This document shows positions 40,945 through 49,662 of a DNA stretch of 64,000 nucleotides, one piece after another; the stretch's first letter is position 1, and each line of letters opens with the position of its first letter. Below the pieces are notes generated by a model. It saw only the letters and a program-made list of their open reading frames with translations. It was not told the origin of the DNA and did not search any database. The stretch is from Actinomadura luzonensis (GTDB lineage: Bacteria; Actinomycetota; Actinomycetes; Streptosporangiales; Streptosporangiaceae): assembly GCF_022664455.2 (NCBI RefSeq), contig NZ_JAKRKC020000001.1, positions 6,294,097 through 6,358,096 of the forward strand, read 5' to 3'. Made by a program: the position numbers and the translations under genes.

Positions 40945-42258
40945 ATGAGGCTGTCCTACGTCCGTGAGCTCGACGAGTACCCGACCGGCGCCCGGCGCAT
41001 GAAAATCCTGACGATGGCCGTCCTGGCCATCCTCATCGGCTCCTACGAAGGGCAGATCGCGCCCGTCGTGCCGCTGCTGCTCAAAGATCTGGACATGACG
41101 CTGGCCACGTACGGCGCCGTCTCCGGAGCGGCCGCCGTGGCCGGCGCGATCGCCTCCATCCTCGGCGGCAGACTCACCGACCGCGTGGGCCGGGTGCGGC
41201 TGCTCATCCCGCTCATGGCGCTGACCGCCGTGTGCTGCTTCGCCATGACCCTCGTGCACAGCCCGCGCGACCTGCTGATCGCCAGGATCGTGCTGGCGTT
41301 CGTGGACGGCGTCGCGATGGCCAGCACCGCGCCGCTCATCCGCGACTTCTCGCCGCGCCTCGGCCGGGCGCAGGCGTTCGGCTTCTGGACGTGGGGGCCG
41401 GTCGGCGCCAACTTCCTGGCCGCCGCCGTGGCCGGCTGGACCCTGCCGATCTTCAACGACTCGTGGCGCTCGCAGTTCGTCATCATGGGCTGCTTCTCGC
41501 TGGTCATCTCCGTCGTCATCGCGCTCAACATCGCCGACCTGTCGCCCGAGCTGCGGGCCAGGATCCAGCTCACCGAGCGCGCCGCCACCCACACGGTCGA
41601 GGCCGCGCAGCCCGTCCGGGTGCGGGCCCTGTTCGCCCGGCGCAACATCTGGGCGCACGTCGTCGGCATCTCCCTGTGGCTGGTCCTCTACATCACGCTG
41701 TCGCTGTTCGGGCAGACCATGCTGGTCGGCGCGCTCGGCGTGAGCAGCGCCGAGGCGTCCACGATCATGGCGGCGTTCTGGAGCCTCAACCTCATCACGC
41801 TCATCGTCACCGGCCGCCTGTCCGACCGCTTCCAGCTCCGCAAGCCCTTCACCCTCGGCGGGACGCTCGCCGCCGTGCTCGTCACCGCCTTCCTCGCCGT
41901 CCTGCTCGGGCAGCCCGGCGTCTCCGCCGGCACGCTCATGCTGGTCGGCGCGCTGCTCGGCGGCTCGCTCGGCGTCGCCTACGCGCCCTGGATGGCGAAC
42001 TACTCCGAGGACGCCGAGGACGCCGACCCGCGCCTGCAGGGCACCGCGTGGGGGCTGTTCGGCTTCCTGTCCAAGGGCATCGCGGTGATCGGGCTCATCG
42101 TCATCCCGCGGGTGGTCGAGGCCACCGGGTGGCAGACGTGGCTGTTCGTCGCGCTCGGCTGCCTCGTGCTGTTCATCCCCGCCATCGTGATGTTCAACGG
42201 GCCCTGGCGGCGCGCCGCCCGGACGCCCGTCAACGTCCCGGTGGAGGCCAAGGGATGA
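40945..42258 (+). CDS. MFS transporter, probable substrate uptake for the catabolic locus
   Basis: The product is 437 residues from ATG 40945 with AAAGG 6 bases upstream. Twelve helices; motif A GGRLTDRVGRVRLLI and second half GRLSDRFQLRKP. The segment FWTWGPVGANFLAAAVAGW suggests the aromatic-acid/sialate-type or shikimate-like MFS group. As the only MFS gene in the locus not paired with a thioesterase, it is a candidate importer; direction is inference. Confidence 0.9.
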   Translation: MRLSYVRELDEYPTGARRMKILTMAVLAILIGSYEGQIAPVVPLLLKDLDMTLATYGAVSGAAAVAGAIASILGGRLTDRVGRVRLLIPLMALTAVCCFAMTLVHSPRDLLIARIVLAFVDGVAMASTAPLIRDFSPRLGRAQAFGFWTWGPVGANFLAAAVAGWTLPIFNDSWRSQFVIMGCFSLVISVVIALNIADLSPELRARIQLTERAATHTVEAAQPVRVRALFARRNIWAHVVGISLWLVLYITLSLFGQTMLVGALGVSSAEASTIMAAFWSLNLITLIVTGRLSDRFQLRKPFTLGGTLAAVLVTAFLAVLLGQPGVSAGTLMLVGALLGGSLGVAYAPWMANYSEDAEDADPRLQGTAWGLFGFLSKGIAVIGLIVIPRVVEATGWQTWLFVALGCLVLFIPAIVMFNGPWRRAARTPVNVPVEAKG

Positions 42259-42520
42259 GCGACCCGGCCGGGCCGGCGGGGGTGCGCGGACTCTACCCAG
42301 CTCTACAAGCGCTACCTGCGCCGGCGCCGGGACGTGTGCGAGCCGGACGTCACCGGCCGGCGTGAACGCACGGCGACCGAGGAGCGCGACGCCTTCGCCG
42401 GCATGCCGGGCGGCGCGGTGCAGGAGGTGCTGATCGCGTCGTCCGCGCACGTCCGGGCTGCTCACCTGCCAGGCCGACGAACTGCGCAAGGACCCGGAGG
42501 ACGCGGCGGCGCGCGTCCCC
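42255..42520 (+). pseudogene. Probable decayed small gene after the MFS gene
   Basis: An ATG overlaps the MFS stop (ATGA at 42255-42258) and opens a frame MSDPAGPAGVRG, which after about 12 codons turns low-complexity. Protein-like sequence continues in a second frame (TQLYKRYLRRRRDVCEPD, then RTATEERDAFAG) and in a third (LLTCQADELRKDPEDAAARV, 42460-42516). Three frames in a row with hydrophilic, non-repetitive residues suggest a gene broken by at least two indels. I recognise no family. Confidence 0.35.
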
Positions 42521-42581
42521 GCACCCCCTGGCCGCCCCACCACCACGCACGTCGCCCCACGTCCCGGGCCCGGAGCCCATT

Positions 42582-42606
42582 CCCCCGCCCTCCCGACCCC
42601 CCGCCC
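42582..42606 (-). other. Potential G-quadruplex downstream of ettA
   Basis: On the plus strand the tracts C5-G-C3-T-C3-GA-C6-G-C3 give five G-tracts with 1-2 base loops on the minus strand, in the 3' flank of ettA. Confidence 0.4.
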
Positions 42607-42643
42607 TTCCGACCCCTCGCCCCCAAAACCGTCACCAACGACA

Positions 42644-42670
42644 AAGCGGCAGGCCGACAGCCTGCCGCTT
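42644..42670 (-). terminator. Intrinsic terminator of ettA
   Basis: AAGCGGCAGGC (42644-42654) and GCCTGCCGCTT (42660-42670) form a perfect 11-bp stem with the loop CGACA, followed on the minus strand by TTTGTCGTT. It begins 37 bases after the ettA stop. Confidence 0.85.
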
Positions 42671-42707
42671 GACGTTCCTCAACCTCGTCCTGCCACCCGC
42701 TACAAGC

Positions 42708-44372
<1,665 letters not shown>

Positions 44373-44442
44373 GCTCTCTAGCTTAGGGGCTCCCGGCCCG
44401 GGCTTCCGCCGCTCCTCCCCACCGTCCGCCGAACCCCCCTCC

Positions 44443-44700
44443 CCTCCTCCTCCCCCGAACGGAGGACGGGCTCACCATCCGCGAACCTCACCCCTCACCC
44501 TCCGCCGACCCCAGGACAAGCCCACCACCCTTCAAACCCGACCCCTCACCCCCGCCGAACCAAGCACAAGCTCATCACCCGCAAGCCCCCATCCCCTCAC
44601 CCTCCCGCCGAACCAAGCACAGCTCACCGCCCGACCGCCCGCCCGCCCGCCCGCAGGGCGATCCCTCGCCCCCTCGCCGCGTCGAGCACAAGCTCAACAC
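44443..44700 (+). repeat. Five degenerate ~50-bp tandem repeats upstream of the pentapeptide gene
   Basis: Units related to CCGCCGAACCAAGCACAAGC start at about 44452, 44502, 44552, 44604 and 44674, each preceded by a CCCCTCACCC-like stretch. Units 3 and 4 are closest to each other; the rest have drifted. The whole 44373-44808 gap is C-rich on this strand and I find no gene in it. Confidence 0.7.
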
Positions 44701-44715
44701 CGACCCGGGCCGGCA

Positions 44716-44740
44716 CCCCATCCCCCAGCCCCAACCCCCC
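44716..44740 (-). other. Strong G-quadruplex motif (minus strand)
   Basis: Plus strand: C4-AT-C5-AG-C4-AA-C6, so the minus strand has four G-tracts of 4-6 with three 2-base loops, an ideal parallel quadruplex pattern (and an i-motif on the other strand). It is 69-93 bp upstream of the pentapeptide gene start. Confidence 0.6.
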
Positions 44741-44808
44741 GAGCGCCCGCGTCCCTGCCTCAACAGTTACGTCATTGGGCCTACATTCGGCCGTCACCTT
44801 CAGGTCGA

Positions 44809-46167
44809 ATGATTCATGTGACATCACGGCAAGCACGGCGGCTGCGGGCCCTGATCTGGTCGATCAGCGTGGTCGTCATCACCGTCATCACCACCGCGAC
44901 CGTCTACCTGCTCGCCCCGGCGGCCTACCGGCTCGCCCTGTCGGCACCCGCCGACTCCTGGTGGCAACCGGCCCTCAAGTGGCTCCCCCGCTACCTGCTG
45001 CCGCCGTACTCCGCAGCGGACCTGCCTCCCGTGGCGCTCACCGTCCTCGCGGCCGTCACCCTCCTGGCGGTCACCACCCGCCGGCTCACCCCCACGCTCC
45101 ACCGCCGCCTCACCCCGGAGCCGGCTGAACCTCCCGATTCCGAGCCCTGCCCGCCCGACGAGGGCTCCCCTTCCACCCGTGGCCCGCATCTCAGCCGGCT
45201 GGGCACCTGGGCCTCGGTCCTCGGCCTGCTCCTGGCCGCCGGCGGCCTGGCCTACACCTCCAGATCGACGGGCCCGAGTACTCCGCGCGACAGACCAGGC
45301 ACCGACACCTACACCGAGGCGGTGAGCCAGCTCGCCTCCTCCAAGCTCGAAGTCCGCCTGAACGCGATCCACACGCTGCGACGCCTCGCCCAGCAGTCCC
45401 CGCACGACCGCGTGACGACCGCCGACCTCATGGCCGCATACGTGCGCCGGCACGAATCCACGTTCAAAGCCCCGCCCTCCGCCCGACCGGCCACCGACGT
45501 ACAGATGGCCCTGAACGTCCTCGGCAGCGTCTACGACACCCCGAGCACCGAGCCCGGACACGACTGGGTCTGCGCCTGCAACCTGGCCCGCATCCGTGTC
45601 CCGGGCGCCGACCTGACCGGCCTGAACCTCGACACCGCCGTCCTGACCAGGGCAGACCTGCACGGCGCCCGCCTGACCGGCGCCGACCTCACGTACGCGG
45701 ATCTGTCCGGCGCCGACCTGAGCCGCGCACACCTCGGCAACGCCGACCTCCCGAACGCGGTCCTGTTCACGGCCAACCTCCGCGAAGCGAACCTGACCGC
45801 CGCCGACCTCAGCGGCGTCGACCTGTTCGAGGCCGATCTGCGCGGCGCCAGCTTGAGCTGGGCGAACCTCAGCGGCGTCGACCTGTTCAACGCGGACCTA
45901 CGCGGCGCCGACGCAAGCCACGCCAACCTGTCGGGCGCGAACCTGAGCGGTGCAGACCTACGCAAAGCCCGCCTGATCGGGGCGACCCTTCACAGCGCCG
46001 ACTTGACAGGTACGAACCTCAAGGGCGCAGACCTGACCTCCGCAGACCTGACGGACGCCGACCTGCGCGGCGTAGACCTCAGCCAAACCACCCTGGACCC
46101 GACCGCCCTGTCCAGAGCCAAGACCAACGAATCAACCAAACTCCCTGCGGAAGCCCCCACGCCCTGA
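44809..46167 (+). CDS. Membrane-anchored pentapeptide-repeat protein
   Basis: The product is 452 residues from ATG 44809 (MIHVTSRQARRLRALIW). Membrane helices: near residues 15-36 (IWSISVVVITVITTATVYLL), 68-88 (VALTVLAAVTLLAVTT) and 122-138 (GTWASVLGLLLAAGGLAY). A helical segment (TYTEAVSQLASSKLEVRLNAIHTLRRLAQ) links to about 35 pentapeptide repeats A-(D/N)-L-x-x from residue 262 to 440 (GADLTYADLSGADLSRAHL), which fold as a right-handed quadrilateral helix. The EVRLNAIHTLRRL linker is common in actinobacterial pentapeptide membrane proteins. Function unknown; upstream repeats and the G4 motif may affect expression. Confidence 0.88.
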   Translation: MIHVTSRQARRLRALIWSISVVVITVITTATVYLLAPAAYRLALSAPADSWWQPALKWLPRYLLPPYSAADLPPVALTVLAAVTLLAVTTRRLTPTLHRRLTPEPAEPPDSEPCPPDEGSPSTRGPHLSRLGTWASVLGLLLAAGGLAYTSRSTGPSTPRDRPGTDTYTEAVSQLASSKLEVRLNAIHTLRRLAQQSPHDRVTTADLMAAYVRRHESTFKAPPSARPATDVQMALNVLGSVYDTPSTEPGHDWVCACNLARIRVPGADLTGLNLDTAVLTRADLHGARLTGADLTYADLSGADLSRAHLGNADLPNAVLFTANLREANLTAADLSGVDLFEADLRGASLSWANLSGVDLFNADLRGADASHANLSGANLSGADLRKARLIGATLHSADLTGTNLKGADLTSADLTDADLRGVDLSQTTLDPTALSRAKTNESTKLPAEAPTP

Positions 46168-46485
46168 TCAGCCGACACCCCTCACCCTCCGCCAACGCCC
46201 CCGCCCACCCACGCGATCCAGCCCTTCAATCCCGCACCAGGCCCCAACGCACGCAGCTCCGGAGCAAACGACACCCAAAGCTCCAAAGCCCCACAATCGC
46301 CGGGATTCCGACCCGCCCGAATCCCGAACCACAGGAGTCCGACCCCAAACGCCGACCCCCGCAACACCGAGCCGCCCTAACACCCAACCCCCCGAACGCC
46401 AAGGCCCTGAACGCCAAGGCCCCGACCACCCCGCCGCCCGAACGCCGAGCTGCCCGAACGCCGAGCTGCCCGAACGCCGAAACGC
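46168..46485. other. Intergenic, C-rich, with 16-bp tandem repeats at its right end
   Basis: GCCCGAACGCCGAGCT occurs at 46436-46451 and 46452-46467, and again as 13 bases at 46468-46480; looser GAACGCC-AAGGCC units precede it (46393-46422). Short frames on the minus strand here have no ribosome site or family match, and I do not count them as genes. Confidence 0.6.
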
Positions 46486-47919
46486 TCATATGCCAAGCTG
46501 CTCCGGCCTCGAACCCTCCGAGGCTTCTGGCGGCTCCGGCCGGGAACGAGGCTGGGACTGGAACTGGGGCTGGGGCTGGGGCCGAGGTTGAGACTGGGAC
46601 TGGGACTGAGGCTGAGACTGGAACTGGGGCTGGGACTGCGGCTGGGACTGGGGCTGGGGCTGGGGCTGAATGGCAGGCAGGCAGACCCGATCGCGTCCCA
46701 GCTCCTTGGCTCGGTAGAGGGCCAGGTCGGCGGCGGCCAGGAGCTCGATGAGATCATCCCCGTGGACGCTCATCAGGGCGACACCCGTCGAGATGGTGAC
46801 CCTGATCAGCGTGTCGTCGGCGGGGATCGCCATGTGACCGATGCGGGCGCGCAGCCGTTCGGCGACGCGCCGGGCCTCGCGGGCGTCGGCGCCCGGCAGC
46901 AGGACGACGAACTCCTCCCCGCCGAAGCGGCCGACCACGTCGTACTCTCGGAGCTGGCTCCGCAAGGTGGACGCGACGCCGACGAGCACCTGGTCGCCCG
47001 CCAGGTGCCCGTGAGCGTCGTTGACCCGTTTGAAGTGGTCGATGTCGATGATCAACAAGGCCAGGGTGTCGCCGGTGCGGCGGGCACGGACGATCTCCGT
47101 GTCGGCCTCGCGCTGCCACGCGGCGGCGTTCAGCAGCCCGGTCTTGGCGTCGGTGCGCGCCGCCGCCTGCAACTGGGCGTGCAGCAGGCTGCGTTGCAAC
47201 AGGACGACCGGCGGCAGGGCGAGCAGGAGCAGGGCGAGGTTGAGGCCGCAGCCGATCGCCACGGTGATGCCGAGGCACAGCTCGACGATGTCGAGCAGCA
47301 GGCTCTCCTTGTTCCACAGCACCTCCCGCCAGCTCATGTCGGGGTCGGCGGTCAGCGCGGCGATGGCGATCAGGGCGATGTTGAGCAGCGCGAACAGGAC
47401 GGCCGCCGCGACCGCGTACATGATCGGCGGCCCGCTGCCCCGCGAGAGCACCCCCGGATCATCGACGAAACGGTGGAACAACACCGAGGCCGTGCATCCC
47501 GCCAGGCCGATGGCGGCGGAGCTGGTGACCCGGCGGTAGAGCACGGTCGCCCGGACCCGCATCTGCAACAGAGCCTGGAGCACTATGGGCGCGAACAAGG
47601 CGTACAGCGGGGGCAGGAGCAAGGCCACCGGCAGCCACCAGGCCGACAACAGGTCGCGCGAGACACCGGCCGGCACGCCCAACCGTCTGGTGGCCTCGAT
47701 GCACACCGCACCGCACGCCATGAGGGCGCTGAACGTGTACACGTCCGACCATCGGAACTCGACGGTGATGGAGAACACCATGATCGCGACAAGGTCGAGG
47801 GCGACCATGGCAGACAGGTAGATCACGAGTGCGCGGCGTTGCCCGAGCAACGGCCAGCGGCCGACCAGTGTTGACACACCGTCGCGAGGCTGGATAGAGG
47901 CGTGACTGGTCGCCGCCAT
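46486..47919 (-). CDS. Membrane diguanylate cyclase with C-terminal Pro/Gln-rich tail
   Basis: The enzyme makes cyclic di-GMP, which in streptomycete-like bacteria controls development through BldD. The product is 477 residues from ATG 47919 with GGGAGGAG upstream. The N-terminal 245 residues hold about six to eight membrane helices in a MASE-like sensor. GGDEF domain from about 250: the active-site GGEEF at 333-337, the metal site IDIDHFKRVNDAHGH, and an intact product-inhibition site R324-E-Y-D327 five residues before it. After residue 415 comes about 45 residues of QPQSQPQ repeats encoded by degenerate hexamers (46553-46671). The tail is unusual for the family. Confidence 0.93.
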   Translation of the reverse strand: MAATSHASIQPRDGVSTLVGRWPLLGQRRALVIYLSAMVALDLVAIMVFSITVEFRWSDVYTFSALMACGAVCIEATRRLGVPAGVSRDLLSAWWLPVALLLPPLYALFAPIVLQALLQMRVRATVLYRRVTSSAAIGLAGCTASVLFHRFVDDPGVLSRGSGPPIMYAVAAAVLFALLNIALIAIAALTADPDMSWREVLWNKESLLLDIVELCLGITVAIGCGLNLALLLLALPPVVLLQRSLLHAQLQAAARTDAKTGLLNAAAWQREADTEIVRARRTGDTLALLIIDIDHFKRVNDAHGHLAGDQVLVGVASTLRSQLREYDVVGRFGGEEFVVLLPGADAREARRVAERLRARIGHMAIPADDTLIRVTISTGVALMSVHGDDLIELLAAADLALYRAKELGRDRVCLPAIQPQPQPQSQPQSQPQFQSQPQSQSQSQPRPQPQPQFQSQPRSRPEPPEASEGSRPEQLGI

Positions 47920-48469
47920 CTCGTCTCCTCCCTAACTAACGATGTGTAACACAATAATTGCGGAGTGTGCGTTGTGCGATGGGAACCGATACGTTGATAA
48001 GGACCGTGCCTGCTCACTCCGCGAGCGGGCCGTGCCGGAAAGGAGCAGCCATGGTGCGGGGCGTGACCTGGACCTGATCGATGCCTCCTAGGGATCTGTA
48101 GCGGGTGAACACGCCATCGGCCACCTTCGGGGTGAGCAATTGGGAAGGCCGGTGCCCCCTCCCCCACTCCCTCTCCTCCCGCTTCACCACCGCATCTTTC
48201 TCGCTCCACCACCGCATCTCTCCCGCTCCGCTGCCTCGTCCCTCTCGTTCCGCTGTCCGTCTCTGAGCTCGGGGCTCCGCTGCCTCGTCCCTCTCGTTCC
48301 GCTGTCCGTCTCTGAGCTCGGGGCTTCGCTGTCTCGTCCCGGTCGCTCCGCCATCGCGCGTTCCCCTCGTCCTGCCATCGCGCTGGTTGGCTGGGCGTCG
48401 CGCTTCGGGGGTGGGTGTGCGGGGACGGTGGAAGTGGTGGCGTCCCCGCACACGGCTATGGCGTGCCGG
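47920..48469. other. Long intergenic region with 49-bp tandem repeats
   Basis: Near the diguanylate cyclase start is the palindrome TGTGTAACACA (47943-47953), 24 bases from the ATG, in an AT-rich promoter stretch. A 49-bp unit (48225-48273, 48274-48322, partial third to about 48340) contains CTCTCGTTCCGCTGTCCGTC and CTGAGCTCGGGGCT and is almost identical between copies 1 and 2; a smaller CACCACCGCATCT repeat (48186, 48208) precedes it. The period is not a multiple of three, so the array is not a protein repeat. Confidence 0.7.
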
Positions 48470-49057
48470 TCATGCGGCCGCCGCTGCGGGGCGGTCTTCC
48501 TCCGCCGGGAGCGGGTCCGATTGCTGGTCGCCGTCCTCGGCGGACGGCTCTGGGCCGGCCGGGCCGAGGACGCGGACGGCGGGACCGTCCGGCGCGGGCG
48601 TGTACGAGCGGCCGGGGCGGGTGGCCATCGCCCAGTCCTGGGTCTCCTCGTCCAGGCGCTCGCGCATCTCCTTGCTCATGGTGGTCACTCCGCCGCCGCG
48701 CTCCGGCTTGGTGAAGACGCCGGTGCCCCAGCGCAGGTCGTGGCCCACGGCGCTCGCCTCGATCTCGGGCATGAAGCGGCGGTCGCCGTCGGGGCCGAAC
48801 TCGCGGATGCGCAGCCGGCCGGACACCACGACCGGCTGGCCTGCCCGTACGGAAGTGGCGACGTTCTCGCCTAGGGCACGCCAGCAGCGGACCGTGAAGC
48901 AGACGCGGTCGCCGTCCGTCCATTGGCCTGTCTTCTTGTCGAAGTAGCGGTGTGAGGTGAGGACCTTCAGCGAGGTGACCCGCAGGCCGTCCTCGAAGGC
49001 GTACTGCCTGGGCTCTGCTGCGACGTTGCCGGTGAGTGTGATGTAGATGTCGTTCAT
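48470..49057 (-). CDS. Single-stranded DNA-binding protein paralogue (OB fold)
   Basis: The product is 195 residues from ATG 49057 with GGGAAGG upstream. The SSB domain is clear: MNDIYITLTGNVAAEPRQY, VCFTVRCWRALGENVATSVRAGQPVVVSGRL, the order of family strands and helix. The C-terminal 90 residues (from DLRWGTGVFTKPERG) are disordered and Pro-rich and end in five alanines; the acidic D-D-x-x-F tip used by canonical SSBs to recruit partners is missing. It is therefore probably an accessory SSB, as in developmental or competence roles, not the replication SSB. It is isolated from rpsF/rpsR. Confidence 0.92.
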   Translation of the reverse strand: MNDIYITLTGNVAAEPRQYAFEDGLRVTSLKVLTSHRYFDKKTGQWTDGDRVCFTVRCWRALGENVATSVRAGQPVVVSGRLRIREFGPDGDRRFMPEIEASAVGHDLRWGTGVFTKPERGGGVTTMSKEMRERLDEETQDWAMATRPGRSYTPAPDGPAVRVLGPAGPEPSAEDGDQQSDPLPAEEDRPAAAAA

Positions 49058-49662
49058 CTCGTGCCTTCCCTGCGGCGGGCGGGCGGAGTGCCCGCGACCT
49101 GGGAACAAGGTGCCGGAAGGCGGGGTGGGCGGGGGTGGGCGAGCGGGATTCTGTGGATGGAGGCGTGTGGAGGGATGGCGCACGCCCCGTGTTCACGCCC
49201 TTTCGGATGCACACTCCTCGGTACGTGTGCGCGCACGCATTTGTGCTGATGTCTGTCGAGTCGTCGCCTTGCGGCGAGCGGCGAGCGGGCTCTGGGACGG
49301 TGGGCGGGCTGTGGCGGCAATTCGAGTCGGAGGGCGACAACTGTCCTGAGGTGGCCGCGCGTGTCTTGTGGCGGCATCCCACGTTGAAGGGCGGCACAGC
49401 CTGCGGCACAGCCTGTGACGCATCCGGCGCGCCTCGCACCTCGGGTCTCGCGTCTCGCGTCTCGGGTCTCGGGTCGCGGAAGAGCGCCCCCTGCGTCTCG
49501 GGTCACAGAGCGGCATGCCCCCGTGTCTCGGGCTGCGAGCGGCGCGTGTCCTGCGACTCGCGCCTCGTGTCCCCGGGGGTTGGTGCCTGTCGCAGGCGCA
49601 GAAACCGCGGTCGGTGGCGTCGGTCTCGCGTGCTCGCCCTCGTCAGGGGGCCTGGGGAGGCG
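49058..49662. other. Intergenic region with 7-bp tandem repeats
   Basis: The gap separates the SSB start from the dynamin-like gene's end. Five 7-bp units of the form (G/C)GTCTCG occupy 49444-49478, with scattered GTCTCGGG copies to about 49570. A GTGCGCGCAC palindrome is at 49227-49236. I find no credible gene on either strand. Confidence 0.6.

Noticed and set aside
46226..46489. 87-codon minus-strand frame with an ATGA overlap to the diguanylate cyclase stop
   Set aside because: It lies in the tandem-repeat intergenic region, has no ribosome site or family resemblance and is Arg/Gly/Ala-rich; the overlap is probably chance.
47943..47953. TGTGTAACACA as a BldD box at the diguanylate cyclase gene
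   Set aside because: The palindrome is real and well placed, but I could not fit it to the BldD consensus; left as an unassigned palindrome in the intergenic entry.
48051..48077. Eight-codon plus-strand frame MVRGVTWT behind AAAGGAG
   Set aside because: It has a perfect ribosome site but no downstream gene on that strand for it to lead, so there is no basis to call a leader peptide.
48014..48140. Protein-like minus-strand stretch (VADGVFTRYRSLGGIDQV...)
   Set aside because: It looks less random than its surroundings but has rare codons, no start with a ribosome site, and its upstream part is the 49-bp repeat array. At most a fragment.
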